Shown piece after piece: positions 18,294 through 27,577 of a stretch of DNA of 64,000 nt (position 1 is the first letter of the stretch; every line of letters starts with the position of its first letter). The notes under the pieces were generated by a model that worked only from the letters and a program-made list of their open reading frames with translations, made no database searches and was not told the DNA's origin. Position numbers and translations under genes: made by a program. The stretch is from the NCBI RefSeq assembly GCF_002836355.1, contig NZ_PJCA01000038.1:144820-208819 (forward strand). The letters run 5' to 3'. The DNA is from Moritella sp. Urea-trap-13 (GTDB taxonomy: Bacteria; Pseudomonadota; Gammaproteobacteria; Enterobacterales; Moritellaceae).

Positions 18294-19412
18294 TCAAATA
18301 TCACCATAAACTTTTTCAGTTTGTTTAATATTTGATTGTAAAGAAAAGTTATTTTTGTAATTCAAATAATTATCATTAACTATTTTTTCAATACTATCAC
18401 AACTCAACATTTCATTAATGGATTTAGCTAATGCATTTGAATCATTAACCTTAAATAATGAAAACTGCCTGTGGCTTTTTATAATCTCACTTCCACCTCC
18501 ATTATCACTTGAAATAATATTCTTTTTCATCGACATAGCTTCAATAATGACACGCCCAAACGGTTCATTATCTGATGGACAAATTAATAAATCAAAATTT
18601 TTCAAATAGTCAAAAGGATTATCCACATGCCCTGTCATAATAATATTCATTGGACTCTTCGATTTCAACTTGATTAATTTTTCTTTAAATTCATTGTCTT
18701 CTTCCCTGAATGCATCTCCGACAATAAAAAATGCCAGCTCATTTTTATATTCAACTAATAAATTTGCAGCTTCAATAAAAATATCTTGCCTTTTCCAGTC
18801 TTCAATCCTTCCGATAATTCCAATCAAAACAACATTTTCAGAAATATTATGTTTCGTCCTTAAGTTTAATAATGAATTGAAATCAGATAAATCTTCAACT
18901 CCATTATATATCTTAATTAACTTATTTTCACACATCCCAGATGAGTTGCTAAGAATCATATTCTTAACTACATCTGAAATTGCAATTGTTTTATTTATCA
19001 CAAATAACAAAATAAATTCAAACCTATTTTTTTGTAAATCTCTAACGTGAGCAACAGTCTTCACATTAAATATGATAGAAATGAAAAACAAATAAAACCT
19101 AGTTCTCGCAGTGTTTGAATGAACAATATCTACATTATTATTTTTAATTATCTTTTTAATTTTAAATAAAAATGAAACTATATTAAAAATAGCTTTAATC
19201 CCTTGACCTTTTAACTGAGGAAATTCTATATCGATAGTTTCAATGCTATTATCTTTACATTTTCTTTTTAAAACACCATGTCTTGGCGATGCTAATATAA
19301 CATTGTGCCCAAGGTCGCTAATACCCTGCATTAGCCTAAACAAGCTATGTTCAGCCCCACCCATATCATTACATTCACTTAAATATAAAAAATTATAAAT
19401 TTTCAATTTCAT
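18294..19412 (-). CDS. Glycosyltransferase family 4 protein
   Basis: A GT-B glycosyltransferase with a clear GT4 pattern. The N-terminal acceptor loop is MGGAEHSLFRLMQGISDLGH at about residues 17-36. HSNTARTRFYLF and VAHVRDL follow. The donor domain shows IYNGVEDL, IGIIGRIEDWKRQDIFIEAA, MTGHVDNPFDYL and the E-x7-E segment EPFGRVIIEAMSMKKNIIS. Start choice is uncertain: the ATG at 19412 is only one base from AAAAGGA, whereas a TTG two codons later (19406) is ideally spaced. The start overlaps the end of the flippase gene by about 20 bases. Donor and linkage cannot be assigned. Confidence 0.87.
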   Translation of the reverse strand: MKLKIYNFLYLSECNDMGGAEHSLFRLMQGISDLGHNVILASPRHGVLKRKCKDNSIETIDIEFPQLKGQGIKAIFNIVSFLFKIKKIIKNNNVDIVHSNTARTRFYLFFISIIFNVKTVAHVRDLQKNRFEFILLFVINKTIAISDVVKNMILSNSSGMCENKLIKIYNGVEDLSDFNSLLNLRTKHNISENVVLIGIIGRIEDWKRQDIFIEAANLLVEYKNELAFFIVGDAFREEDNEFKEKLIKLKSKSPMNIIMTGHVDNPFDYLKNFDLLICPSDNEPFGRVIIEAMSMKKNIISSDNGGGSEIIKSHRQFSLFKVNDSNALAKSINEMLSCDSIEKIVNDNYLNYKNNFSLQSNIKQTEKVYGDI

Positions 19413-20859
19413 TCCTTTTATAATATAATTTAACTGAAACTATCATTATAAAAACAATAGTCATTATTATATCTACAACTTGACTTTCAATAAATACTGA
19501 CTCAAAAAATAAGACGGAAATTGTTATCAATGGAAAAAACATAAACACATCACGACTTATAAGATAAATAAAATTGTAATTCACACCTTCCATTTTACTT
19601 ACCTTTATCATAAGTAGAATCATGGCAACTAAATTAGTTATCACAGTAGCTATTATAACGCCATAAACACCAATTTTAGTTGATAAATAAACACTCAGAA
19701 TTACATTTATACCAACGCAAATCAGCATTATTTTCATTGGAGTTCGTGTATCACCAGATGCCCATAAGATTCTTTTGCTAATTGCAGATATAGACTCAAA
19801 AATAAGACCGGATGCATAAATAGAAAAAAACAATGTGATCACTGAAATATCTTCAGCTGTTAGCTTCCCATACCCCAAGGTTAAATCAACTAAGGCTTCC
19901 CCATATATGATTATAACTATTAATAAGGCTATTGATATGTAAGAAAGAATATACATTGATTGATTAATAGTAGAATTCAATAAAACATTATCGCGATTAT
20001 TGATAAAATTACATATTTTAGGATAATAATACAATGAAACATTAACAGCAAAAACGCCAACCATAACGGCATACAACTGTTGTGAAAAATACAGTTGTGA
20101 TAAACTTCCATTCTCTAAATTTGAAACAATTGTTTTATCTACGGCTTTATTTAACTGATTACTTATAGAACCAATTGCAACAGGTAAGAACAATACCATA
20201 TAGTTACTAATGAAATATTTCAAATCACCATATGAAAAGCCATTACTTTTAATTAATTTAATAATTTTAACTTTTGAAATATAATAATTTAAAAAAATCT
20301 GTATTAATGCAAAAATACAATAAGAAAGTGCAATGGCACTATTTATTGAGTTGATATACAATAGATACAGAACAGAAATAAACATAATGTTTGATATACT
20401 AGTTACTATCGGTATGTATGAAACCTTTCCATTACAAATCAATATTGATTTGTAAAATTCTGAAACTATATAAAAAAACATATATATGGAAACAGGAATA
20501 GAATACAAATATAAATAATCTATTTTAATATCAGTCAGATTAGAATTTAATAAAATTATAATCTCAAAATTTAAAAGATAAATCATTACAGATAGAACAA
20601 ATGAAATAAATAACGTTACGCCTCCAATTGCAATCAACACATTCGGTTTTTTTTTGTAGTATTTCTGATGCATAGGAATATAACAACTATTAATACCACT
20701 ACTCATTACATCTAATATAATACTCGGGAGCATCATCGACAATATATACATATCAAATACATCACCTATACCATAGATGATGCCAATACTCAACTCTCTA
20801 AATAAACCAGTTACTTTTCCTAGTATAGATAATACAATAAGTAAAATTAGTGATTTCAT
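19393..20859 (-). CDS. MurJ/MviN-family flippase, probable Wzx of the polysaccharide
   Basis: A 488-residue polytopic protein with about 13-14 hydrophobic helices, in the MOP superfamily. The N-terminus (ILGKVTGLFRELSIGIIYGIGDVFDMYILSM) matches the MurJ pattern with the conserved GLxRE segment. NQLNKAVDKTIVSNLENGSLSQLYFSQQLY and ISKRILWASGDTRTPMKI also resemble MurJ. In a cluster with a polymerase and transferases it most likely flips the undecaprenyl-linked repeat unit rather than lipid II. It begins 19 bases after the upstream acetyltransferase and overlaps the next glycosyltransferase. Very low G+C suggests horizontal acquisition with the rest of the block. Confidence 0.83.
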   Translation of the reverse strand: MKSLILLIVLSILGKVTGLFRELSIGIIYGIGDVFDMYILSMMLPSIILDVMSSGINSCYIPMHQKYYKKKPNVLIAIGGVTLFISFVLSVMIYLLNFEIIILLNSNLTDIKIDYLYLYSIPVSIYMFFYIVSEFYKSILICNGKVSYIPIVTSISNIMFISVLYLLYINSINSAIALSYCIFALIQIFLNYYISKVKIIKLIKSNGFSYGDLKYFISNYMVLFLPVAIGSISNQLNKAVDKTIVSNLENGSLSQLYFSQQLYAVMVGVFAVNVSLYYYPKICNFINNRDNVLLNSTINQSMYILSYISIALLIVIIIYGEALVDLTLGYGKLTAEDISVITLFFSIYASGLIFESISAISKRILWASGDTRTPMKIMLICVGINVILSVYLSTKIGVYGVIIATVITNLVAMILLMIKVSKMEGVNYNFIYLISRDVFMFFPLITISVLFFESVFIESQVVDIIMTIVFIMIVSVKLYYKRNEIENL

Positions 20860-20878
20860 GTATCAGTAACAGCCTTGG

Positions 20879-21400
20879 TTATTTATTTAAAATAGATTTT
20901 CTATTATAATTATAATTAGCTAAATCTATATTGTTTTTGTAAATACCATTTTTATAAAAACTATTTGATGTTATGTCAATTGAGACTAACTCTGTTGCAG
21001 CTATAATTACATTGCTACCAATATCAATTTTTCCGATTAAACAACTATTAGCTCCAATTAAAGTGAAATCACCAATAGAGCTTGCCTTCCTTGAACACCC
21101 CAAGCTGATAAACTCATTACTGCCTATAGTTACATGTTGATAAATTGTGACATAATTACCAATTTCAGCTGTAGAGTGAATGATGATTCCAAAGGGATGG
21201 GGTAGCCTAAAGTAACGTCCAATTTTAACCGTTTTAGGTATCTCACAATTCATCATTAAATTTAATAAAATAACTCTAAAGGGTGTTATCAACCAAGAAA
21301 TATATGGTAGGCGCTCTGTTCTTATAATTAATATAGCTAGTCTTGAAATGAAATTCTTATTGACTTGAAAGTCAGATTTTATATTTGATAAAAAACTCAT
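20879..21400 (-). CDS. Serine acetyltransferase-like LbH acetyltransferase
   Basis: A 173-residue CysE-related hexapeptide-repeat acyltransferase. An N-terminal amphipathic/hydrophobic part (residues 1-50) precedes the left-handed beta-helix: PKTVKIGRYFRLPHPFGIIIHSTAEIGNYVTIYQHVTIG, then IGDFTLIGANSCLIG and IDIGSNVIIAATELV. The probable catalytic His lies in PHPFGIIIH or YQHVTIG. It is the first serotype-block gene after wzc and the IS remnant, 19 bases before the flippase gene. It probably O- or N-acetylates a sugar. Sequence and AT bias resemble the second acetyltransferase at 16.6 kb, but the two are clearly different genes. Confidence 0.82.
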   Translation of the reverse strand: MSFLSNIKSDFQVNKNFISRLAILIIRTERLPYISWLITPFRVILLNLMMNCEIPKTVKIGRYFRLPHPFGIIIHSTAEIGNYVTIYQHVTIGSNEFISLGCSRKASSIGDFTLIGANSCLIGKIDIGSNVIIAATELVSIDITSNSFYKNGIYKNNIDLANYNYNRKSILNK

Positions 21401-21499
21401 TATCTTTTCCTTTTTTATAAGTAATTAAAAAAATATGTTAATTACTTAAGACCATTTGACCATCTTTAATCTTGATAATTTAATCACCTCAGTCGAGAG

Positions 21500-22513
21500 G
21501 GCGTTGTTGATCGAATCAACGAGAGATTTGATCATCTCGCTTATTTATGAAAGTCTAAATACTCATGTTTCTTTCAGGAATGCCGAGTCTAACGACGTTA
21601 TTGATCGCTTTGACATTGGCTTCAACAACTTGAGTGTTGTAACAACCGAAGTGATTGTATTCCGCTAGTGAGCGTTTTATACCGATACATCGCAGTTTCC
21701 GATAACGATCTATCGTGGTAGCCACGTATGGACTTTCCACTGTTTCAGTCCACCTGCTTTAAGTGCTATTACAGCTTCATTTCTCGGATGTCCAGGTTCC
21801 CACAATCTAGCACTTTTTCGTGATACGGTAAGTGGTTTTATATTTTTTTCTTAAGTATTTATGACTCTCTTTTGTGTCGTATGCACCATCACCTGAGACT
21901 TCTAAAATACGTCAACGTAGAGGGTTAAGCAACGAAGGTAGTACTTCACTGTAACCAACATTAACAAGCGTCATTTAAGCAGAAATAATTTCATGAATAT
22001 CAACATCTACCGCCATATATAACTTGCGCCACGTTCGACGCTTTTCACGGCAGTGCTTCTTAACCTTCCATTCGTATTCGCCAAACACTTTTAAGCCCGT
22101 TGAATCGATGGCGATATGTCGAATAGCACCTCTCGATGGGTTACGATATTTTATTTCAACCGTTTTGGCTCGTTTACTTATACTCGAATAATTAGGACTA
22201 CGCAGTGGAACATTCATCAGAGAAAAAATGGAATCGATAAAGCCTTGTAATGAGCGTAATGGCAGAGAAAATACACCTTTCACTATTACATCAGAGAATT
22301 GAAATCATCGACCACGCTTTCCGTAATGTTTAGTGCAAGTCCATATTTGTCTACCCAAAATGTAATTGAGCCACGTTGAGTTAACGCACGATTAGACTCT
22401 GGCCAGTTTGTGACTTTGTTCTTCGACTTACCCATCAGATGAACCTTTTTAAATCCGTGATAATGATCGGATCACAAGATTTACGAAAGGCTCCCTGATT
22501 TAGTCAACAACGC
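21500..22513 (-). mobile_element. Degenerate IS5-family (IS903-like) insertion sequence
   Basis: About 1.01 kb bounded by imperfect inverted repeats: GCGTTGTTGATCGAATCA at 21501-21518, and GCGTTGTTGACTAAATCA read on the minus strand from 22513 to 22496 (about 16 of 18 identical). These resemble the GGCTTTGTTGAATAAATCA ends of IS903-type elements. The only gene inside is a broken transposase. I saw no clear target duplication, consistent with age. It separates wzc from the serotype-specific genes and may mark a recombination junction. The remaining 22514-22716 shows no gene. Confidence 0.82.
21555..22435 (-). pseudogene. IS5-family transposase, multiply disrupted
   Basis: Pieces of one transposase are spread over different frames. 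The N-terminus is MGKSKNKVTNWPESNRALTQ from an ATG at 22435, running into ITFWVDKYG before a frameshift near 22.33 kb. A segment GKRGR is followed by a TGA and FQFSD. A 102-codon open stretch (21975-22283) contains LQGFIDSIFSLMNVPLRSPNY, AIDSTGLKVFGEYEWKVKKH and WRKLYMAVD. The C-terminal piece (21555-21740) contains RCIGIKRSLAEYN and NVKAINNVVRLGIPERN. At least one frameshift and several stops make it inactive. The D of AIDSTGLK is the first catalytic DDE residue. Confidence 0.85.
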
Positions 22514-22716
22514 TTCTCTGAAACATATATTTCAATCCAAGAGTAAAAAATTATTATTTACTTTGAACACAATGGCATTGAATAATTTCAATTTTAAATA
22601 TTAGTACTAGATAACACCCTGAGACACTTCAATTCCATTTTGAGACAGCCTATTTCATCGTAATACCTTGATTTAGCCTAACTCTTTAAATTTAACCAAT
22701 AGGTCCGACTTTAAAA

Positions 22717-24915
22717 CTAAGACTTATCACTCTCATAGCTATAGTTATAATAACCATACCCATAAGACGCACTCGCCTTCTTCTCAACAGCATTCAGAAT
22801 AAAGCCTTTCACTTCAATTCCAGCCATTTCAAAGCGGTGACGTGCGACTTCAATTTCTTTCACTGTATTTTGACCAAAGCGACCAACCATCAAGGTTGTT
22901 CCCGCAAGCGCACCAACAATACTTGGGTCTGTTACCGCAAGTACCGGTGGCGTATCGATGATAACTAAATCATATTGACTTGATGCCCACTCAACAAAAT
23001 CGCTAAAGCGTGGGTGCATTAATAACTCAGAAGGATTAGGTGGGATTTGACCACGCGTAATAACATCTAGATTTTCAATACCTGATGTTTTAATTACGTC
23101 TTTAGTGTCTAACTTACCAGAGAGCATTTCAGACAAGCCGCAATCCCAGTCAAGATTGAAATGACGTTGTAAATAACCTTTACGCATATCACCGTCGACA
23201 ATCAGTACTTTTTGACCTGTTTTAGCAATCACAGCAGCAAAGTTTACCGATACAAACGATTTACCAATACCAGGCGCAGGACCAGAGATCATAACCACAT
23301 TATTCTTCGCTTCCATCATGGCAAAATGCATGCTGGTACGCAGACCACGTAATGCTTCAATCGATAAATCAGCAGGGTTTGATTCTGCTAATAATGTTTC
23401 ATGCAATTCGAGTTTTTTCTTACGTTTATTTTGTTTAAGCTTGCTGTCCATCTCTGCCTGCCAATCAGACATTGGGATGCTTGCATAAACCGGTAAACCT
23501 AACGCTTCAATTTCATCTGGATTTTCAACGCCCTTATGTAATGCCGCACGTACTAGCACAACTGCAACCGAGAGCATGCCACCTAATAATGTCGCTAATA
23601 CCACAATCAGTGATTTCTTCGGTTTAACCGCGTTACTATAGGCTTGTGCAGTATCTAAAATACGTACATTACCTACCGTACCCGCTTTCAAGATACTCAA
23701 CTCTTGGACCTTGTTCAGCAGTTGAATATAAATCTGTTGATTCACTTCAACATCACGCTTCATGCGTAATACATCACGTTGAGTTTTCGGTAATTGTTGA
23801 ACCTGATCATTAAGCTGTCTTTGCTTTGTTAATAAAACTTCACGTTTATCGAGTAATGATTTGTAAGCAGGGTGATCTTTGGTAAAACGTTGGCTAATCT
23901 CACTTTCTTTAAAGGTTAACTCGTTTAGCTGTGACTCTAATGCCACCATGACTTTTAGCGTTGACTCCGCTTCTAACCCCAAGTCAATCGATTCATTGGC
24001 TTGACGGAAACGATTAAGCGTATCTTCAGCTGCGGTTAATTCAGTCTTAATATTTGGTAAATGGCTTTGTAAAAACGTTAAGCTCTTTTCAGCTTCAGCC
24101 GAATTTCGTTCTACATTCTGCAAAAAATAGTTTTGACTTACGTCATTCAAAATAGCTTCAATTAAAACTTTATCTTCACCACTAAATGATAATTGTAAAA
24201 TACCTGTTTGTTTACCACGTTCACTTACCGACAAATTCTGTTGTAACCATTGGATCGCATCAAGTTGAGATTGCTTAACAACAGAAAATTCATCAGCAGT
24301 GTTACCCACTAATACCTGTACAAATAAACGGTAATCATTGTTTTGCGCTAATTCACCCACGACACCTGATAATACTTTACGCTCATCAGCGTTATATAAC
24401 GAATAAGCACCTTTACTGGCATCATCAATGATCAAACTAAATGCAGATTTAGCATAGGCAGAAGCGTAACTTGGAATTTCAAAACGACTAATAGCAATGT
24501 CATTTTGTTGACCGCCCATGCGTGCTAAGCCTTTACCAATAACCGGTAAATAGGTTGGTGCTGCAAGCGTAGTTAAATTTAACTTTTCAACTGTTTGGCT
24601 CAAGATCATACGTGATTTAATGATCTCAACTTCGGTCGTTGCAGACGATTCACTGGAAAACATGTCGCCCATGTCGCCAACCAGTGCCGACATGCCACTG
24701 CTTTTTTGTTCAACTTGGATCAACGCATCGGCTTTGTAAACCGGCGTGGCTAATAACGCATAGCTGACACCAAATATCGCAAAGATAAAAGTAACAGCGA
24801 TAATGCTCCAACGCGCGTCGAGTAAGATACCGAATAATTTTCCGAGATCGATTTCGTCAGCATCGCTGTTTGACTGCTGCGGTTTGTTCGTTTGATTAAG
24901 AGTATTACTGCTCAT
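22717..24915 (-). CDS. wzc: Wzc-type polysaccharide co-polymerase / BY tyrosine autokinase
   Basis: An inner-membrane protein of 732 residues controlling capsule or exopolysaccharide polymerisation and export. An N-terminal Wzz domain (IDLGKLFGILLDARW, membrane helix at about 37-57) is followed by a long periplasmic coiled-coil region, a second membrane helix near 438-458, and a cytoplasmic bacterial tyrosine kinase domain. Walker A is GPAPGIGKS near 540, Walker A' VLIVDGDMRKG near 565, and Walker B LVIIDTPPVLA near 650. The C-terminus carries six tyrosines in SASYGYGYYNYSYESDK, the usual autophosphorylation cluster. Wzb is the expected phosphatase partner and Wza the outer-membrane channel; both are encoded directly upstream. 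Confidence 0.97.
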   Translation of the reverse strand: MSSNTLNQTNKPQQSNSDADEIDLGKLFGILLDARWSIIAVTFIFAIFGVSYALLATPVYKADALIQVEQKSSGMSALVGDMGDMFSSESSATTEVEIIKSRMILSQTVEKLNLTTLAAPTYLPVIGKGLARMGGQQNDIAISRFEIPSYASAYAKSAFSLIIDDASKGAYSLYNADERKVLSGVVGELAQNNDYRLFVQVLVGNTADEFSVVKQSQLDAIQWLQQNLSVSERGKQTGILQLSFSGEDKVLIEAILNDVSQNYFLQNVERNSAEAEKSLTFLQSHLPNIKTELTAAEDTLNRFRQANESIDLGLEAESTLKVMVALESQLNELTFKESEISQRFTKDHPAYKSLLDKREVLLTKQRQLNDQVQQLPKTQRDVLRMKRDVEVNQQIYIQLLNKVQELSILKAGTVGNVRILDTAQAYSNAVKPKKSLIVVLATLLGGMLSVAVVLVRAALHKGVENPDEIEALGLPVYASIPMSDWQAEMDSKLKQNKRKKKLELHETLLAESNPADLSIEALRGLRTSMHFAMMEAKNNVVMISGPAPGIGKSFVSVNFAAVIAKTGQKVLIVDGDMRKGYLQRHFNLDWDCGLSEMLSGKLDTKDVIKTSGIENLDVITRGQIPPNPSELLMHPRFSDFVEWASSQYDLVIIDTPPVLAVTDPSIVGALAGTTLMVGRFGQNTVKEIEVARHRFEMAGIEVKGFILNAVEKKASASYGYGYYNYSYESDKS

Positions 24916-25036
24916 AATTATTATCTAATTCCAATATTTAAATTTAGCTTTTGTCTATTTACCAAACTGCTTTTAGCTTAGCTCTATCAACTTAATTGCT
25001 CTTAGCTGTTATTAACCTAATGACTCTTAGCTGCTT

Positions 25037-25468
25037 TTAACTTAACTTCAGCGCCCAAGCCTTAGCTGAAGCTTCAATGAGCTTATAAGCATGATCAAAC
25101 GCTTCTTTACTTTGGCGATACGGATCAGGTATATCTTGTTTTTGCAACCATTGGCTAAACAACATGGTTTTACCACGGGCTTCAGGGGCAATGTTAGTCA
25201 CCGCATTGATATGACCTTGTTCCATCACTAAAATCAAATCAAACTCACGACACAATGCAGACGTTAGCTGGCGGCCTTGATGACCCGCTAAGCTAATGCC
25301 GTGTTCTTCAGCGACCTGACAAGCCTGTTTATCTGCAGGTTTACCTACTAAAGCGCCAACACCCGCTGATTCAATGTTCTTGCTCGGTAATAGTGACTTA
25401 AGTAAATACTCGCCAGAGGGTGAGCGACAAATATTACCCACACACACCACTAAAATATTATTAAACAT
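25037..25468 (-). CDS. wzb: Low-molecular-weight protein-tyrosine phosphatase Wzb
   Basis: A cytoplasmic phosphatase that dephosphorylates the tyrosine tail of Wzc, completing the phosphorylation cycle needed for polymer export. The catalytic loop C-x5-R is CVGNICRS at residues 9-16, and the general-acid DP loop is IPDPYRQS near 116-123. The 143-residue length is typical. It lies between wza (56 bases) and wzc (121 bases), in the conserved wza-wzb-wzc order. Arsenate reductases share this fold, but the genomic context decides the call. Confidence 0.96.
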   Translation of the reverse strand: MFNNILVVCVGNICRSPSGEYLLKSLLPSKNIESAGVGALVGKPADKQACQVAEEHGISLAGHQGRQLTSALCREFDLILVMEQGHINAVTNIAPEARGKTMLFSQWLQKQDIPDPYRQSKEAFDHAYKLIEASAKAWALKLS

Positions 25469-25524
25469 AGTAAACCCTTTTAATTCATAACCTTCGATTA
25501 ATACTTCAATTCAGGACTGATTGA

Positions 25525-26733
25525 TTACCAAGTACGAACGCGATTAACACCTTCAGTAAGATCGTTAAAGCCTGAAATAGTTGGTAGTATTTGACCGATA
25601 ACACGGTTCCAACGGGTAATAGGCGCCGCTGTGACATAAACTATGTCATAAGGTTGTAATTCAAATTCGGTACCAATCACCAATGCAGCTGCATTAGTAA
25701 TATCTAATTGATAGATATCAGCAATGGTATTGCGGTTTGATTGCTCAGATTCATTTTCGGTTGTTCCTGAGTTATCTAAATCAGAGCTGTCAGTTTCAAC
25801 TGCACGGTTAGCACGAACCACAAAGATACCAGTCGCATCGGCAGCCAGCTGGTTAATACCACCCACGCTACTTAGTGCTTCCGTCAGACTCATACCCGCA
25901 CGGTCAATTTTCAATAGTTTAGGTTCGTTAACTTCACCCATGACAAATACTTTTTGGCCATCGTTACGTGGCACATGGACAATATCACCCGGCATTAATA
26001 ACCGATTTTGCGTTAAATCACCACGTTGCATCAAGGCATATAACGACAGCGCTTGTTCAGAACCTTGGCGCGTTAAAGTAATATTACGCCAATCTGCGTC
26101 TTCAGCTAAACCACCTGCACTATTAATCGCATCCAATACTGTTAATGGCACATTGCTAATAAATTGTTGACCGGGTTTGTTCACTTCACCTGTGATGTAG
26201 GTTTTTTTAGAGCGGAATGCGGCAACATTCACGTCTACTTGTGGGGTTTCGATAAACTTGGCTAACTTTGTGGTTAACATGGCGCGAATTTCAACTACCG
26301 TTTTATCTGCAACTTGAACAAAGCCGATATAAGGATAGAAAATAGTACCGTCTGCGTGTACCCAGTTACCTGATTCACTGGCACTACGGTAAGAACCTGC
26401 TGGAATGGTCAATTCAGGGTGGTCCCAAATAGTGACATTTAAAATATCACCAGCACCAACGCGGTATTCATACGCCGCTAGCTTGGCATCTAATGCTGGG
26501 TTAATCTGCGCACTTTGGCGTGGCGCTTTATAGGTCGCCATTTTATCTGCTGTTAATGGGTATAAATTAACGCGATCTAAAATATCAACGTTTTCTGAAC
26601 TATCATCATTTGCACTTGTCTTTTTATCATCTATATTTAAACTATCTACATTTAAATAAGAGCCTGGCACGGTACAACCCGCTAGTATTATAGGTAAGGC
26701 CGCAGCCACCAATAATTTTTTATAATGATTCAT
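25525..26733 (-). CDS. wza: Wza-type outer-membrane polysaccharide export lipoprotein
   Basis: An outer-membrane channel for capsule or exopolysaccharide. With the ATG at 26733 (preceded by GGAACCT) the protein begins MNHYKKLLVAAALPIILAGC, a lipoprotein signal peptide with a LAGC lipobox. The polysaccharide export domain (YRVGAGDILNVTIWDHPELT, YPYIGFVQVADKTVVEIR) and SLBB-like domains (VYITGEVNKPGQ type: TYITGEVNKPGQQFI, VFVMGEVNEPKLL) follow, ending in RVRTW. The 24 additional upstream in-frame codons would hide the signal peptide and are rejected. It is the first gene of the operon, about 0.5 kb downstream of the JUMPstart. A Ser/Asn/Glu-rich insert at about residues 310-330 is unusual. Confidence 0.96.
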   Translation of the reverse strand: MNHYKKLLVAAALPIILAGCTVPGSYLNVDSLNIDDKKTSANDDSSENVDILDRVNLYPLTADKMATYKAPRQSAQINPALDAKLAAYEYRVGAGDILNVTIWDHPELTIPAGSYRSASESGNWVHADGTIFYPYIGFVQVADKTVVEIRAMLTTKLAKFIETPQVDVNVAAFRSKKTYITGEVNKPGQQFISNVPLTVLDAINSAGGLAEDADWRNITLTRQGSEQALSLYALMQRGDLTQNRLLMPGDIVHVPRNDGQKVFVMGEVNEPKLLKIDRAGMSLTEALSSVGGINQLAADATGIFVVRANRAVETDSSDLDNSGTTENESEQSNRNTIADIYQLDITNAAALVIGTEFELQPYDIVYVTAAPITRWNRVIGQILPTISGFNDLTEGVNRVRTW

Positions 26734-26997
26734 AGGTTCCAGAGTTACATCTTTTAAAGTGGCGGGATTATACCCCGATGATGAGGAAATAACTAAAATG
26801 AACAAGGTAACAAGATACCGGTCACATTTTTAGGTGTTAATTTCTATTTTTTATTTATTCTGTACGATGTAGATGTGTTAGGTTAACCATATACATATTT
26901 TCGTATATGTAACAACAGCCTCAAACTAACATTGTTAGTCATTAAAAATATAATTAATGAGGCGATTGGCAATGCAACTACAGAGTAAAACATTATC

Positions 26998-27213
26998 ATG
27001 TTCCGACGTTATGCCATTTTTACTAACAACCACTCAGGGCTACACAATATCAATCTGATGATTGTTATCTTGGTGATGCTAGTTAGTCTTTATCAGTTAA
27101 TCGAAAACGAGCAACTCGTCTATGCAAACGGCATCGCTTTCACGTTAGTCTCTGTGGTTATATTTGCACGTGCATCTGATTATAAACGCAAATATTTAAC
27201 CAAAAACAAATAG
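26998..27213 (+). CDS. Small hypothetical membrane protein, antisense within the wza leader
   Basis: A 71-residue open frame with two hydrophobic segments (about 18-34 and 43-58), a basic N-terminus (MFRRYAIF) and a Lys/Arg-rich C-terminus (DYKRKYLTKNK). This is the layout expected of a small two-helix inner-membrane protein with both ends inside. Codon use looks coding. It lies on the plus strand, wholly inside the untranslated leader of the minus-strand wza operon. The ribosome-binding site is weak, and an overlapping 28-codon frame starts at 26972 with a better GAGG. I recognise no family. It could be chance, but the topology and codon use argue for a real gene. Confidence 0.5.
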   Translation: MFRRYAIFTNNHSGLHNINLMIVILVMLVSLYQLIENEQLVYANGIAFTLVSVVIFARASDYKRKYLTKNK

Positions 27214-27229
27214 TTCACACCACAAAAAG

Positions 27230-27262
27230 CACGCTACCGCCCTAGGGTTGCAGTACCCCAAG
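27230..27262 (-). promoter_or_regulatory. JUMPstart element with ops site, upstream of wza
   Basis: On the minus strand TTGGGGTACTGCAACCCTAG leads into the 12-base ops core GGCGGTAGCGTG (27230-27241). This matches the RfaH recruitment element of enterobacterial capsule and LPS operons. It starts 17 bases downstream of a TATAAT box. RfaH would allow transcription through about 22 kb of low-G+C genes, the IS remnant and internal hairpins. Confidence 0.92.
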
Positions 27263-27278
27263 ACCGATAACTCATTAA

Positions 27279-27306
27279 ATTATAAAGCATAATAAATCAC
27301 TGTTAA
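27279..27306 (-). promoter_or_regulatory. Candidate sigma-70 promoter of the wza operon
   Basis: On the minus strand TTAACA (27306-27301) and TATAAT (27284-27279) are separated by 16 bases, a near-consensus arrangement. Transcription would begin about 10 bases before the JUMPstart. The spacer is overlapped by one arm of the inverted repeat at 27289-27342. Confidence 0.6.
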
Positions 27307-27342
27307 CAACTCTATAAAATACTATAAACAGTGATTTATTAT
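27289..27342. promoter_or_regulatory. 16-bp perfect inverted repeat at the wza promoter (operator candidate)
   Basis: Arms ATAATAAATCACTGTT (27289-27304) and AACAGTGATTTATTAT (27327-27342) are perfect complements around a 22-base centre. The proximal arm covers the spacer between the -35 and -10 boxes and the distal arm lies upstream of -35. That geometry suits a dimeric regulator rather than a terminator, since transcription starts downstream of it. Confidence 0.55.
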
Positions 27343-27577
27343 CTTATTACTTTTCTATTAACACTCAAAAACGCTGCAATATTCGCACAATCAATTACAT
27401 TGATCAAGAGCTTTAGCTACTCCATAATAGATAATCAAATTGTTAGTGATAAAATAATATCAGCATTGATATCTAGAATCTCGCCTTCCAGTCAAATAAG
27501 CCAATAATCATGATTAAGCATTAAATATAATTAACTCAAAAAACATTTAAAATATGACGACTTACACGCCTTAACAT

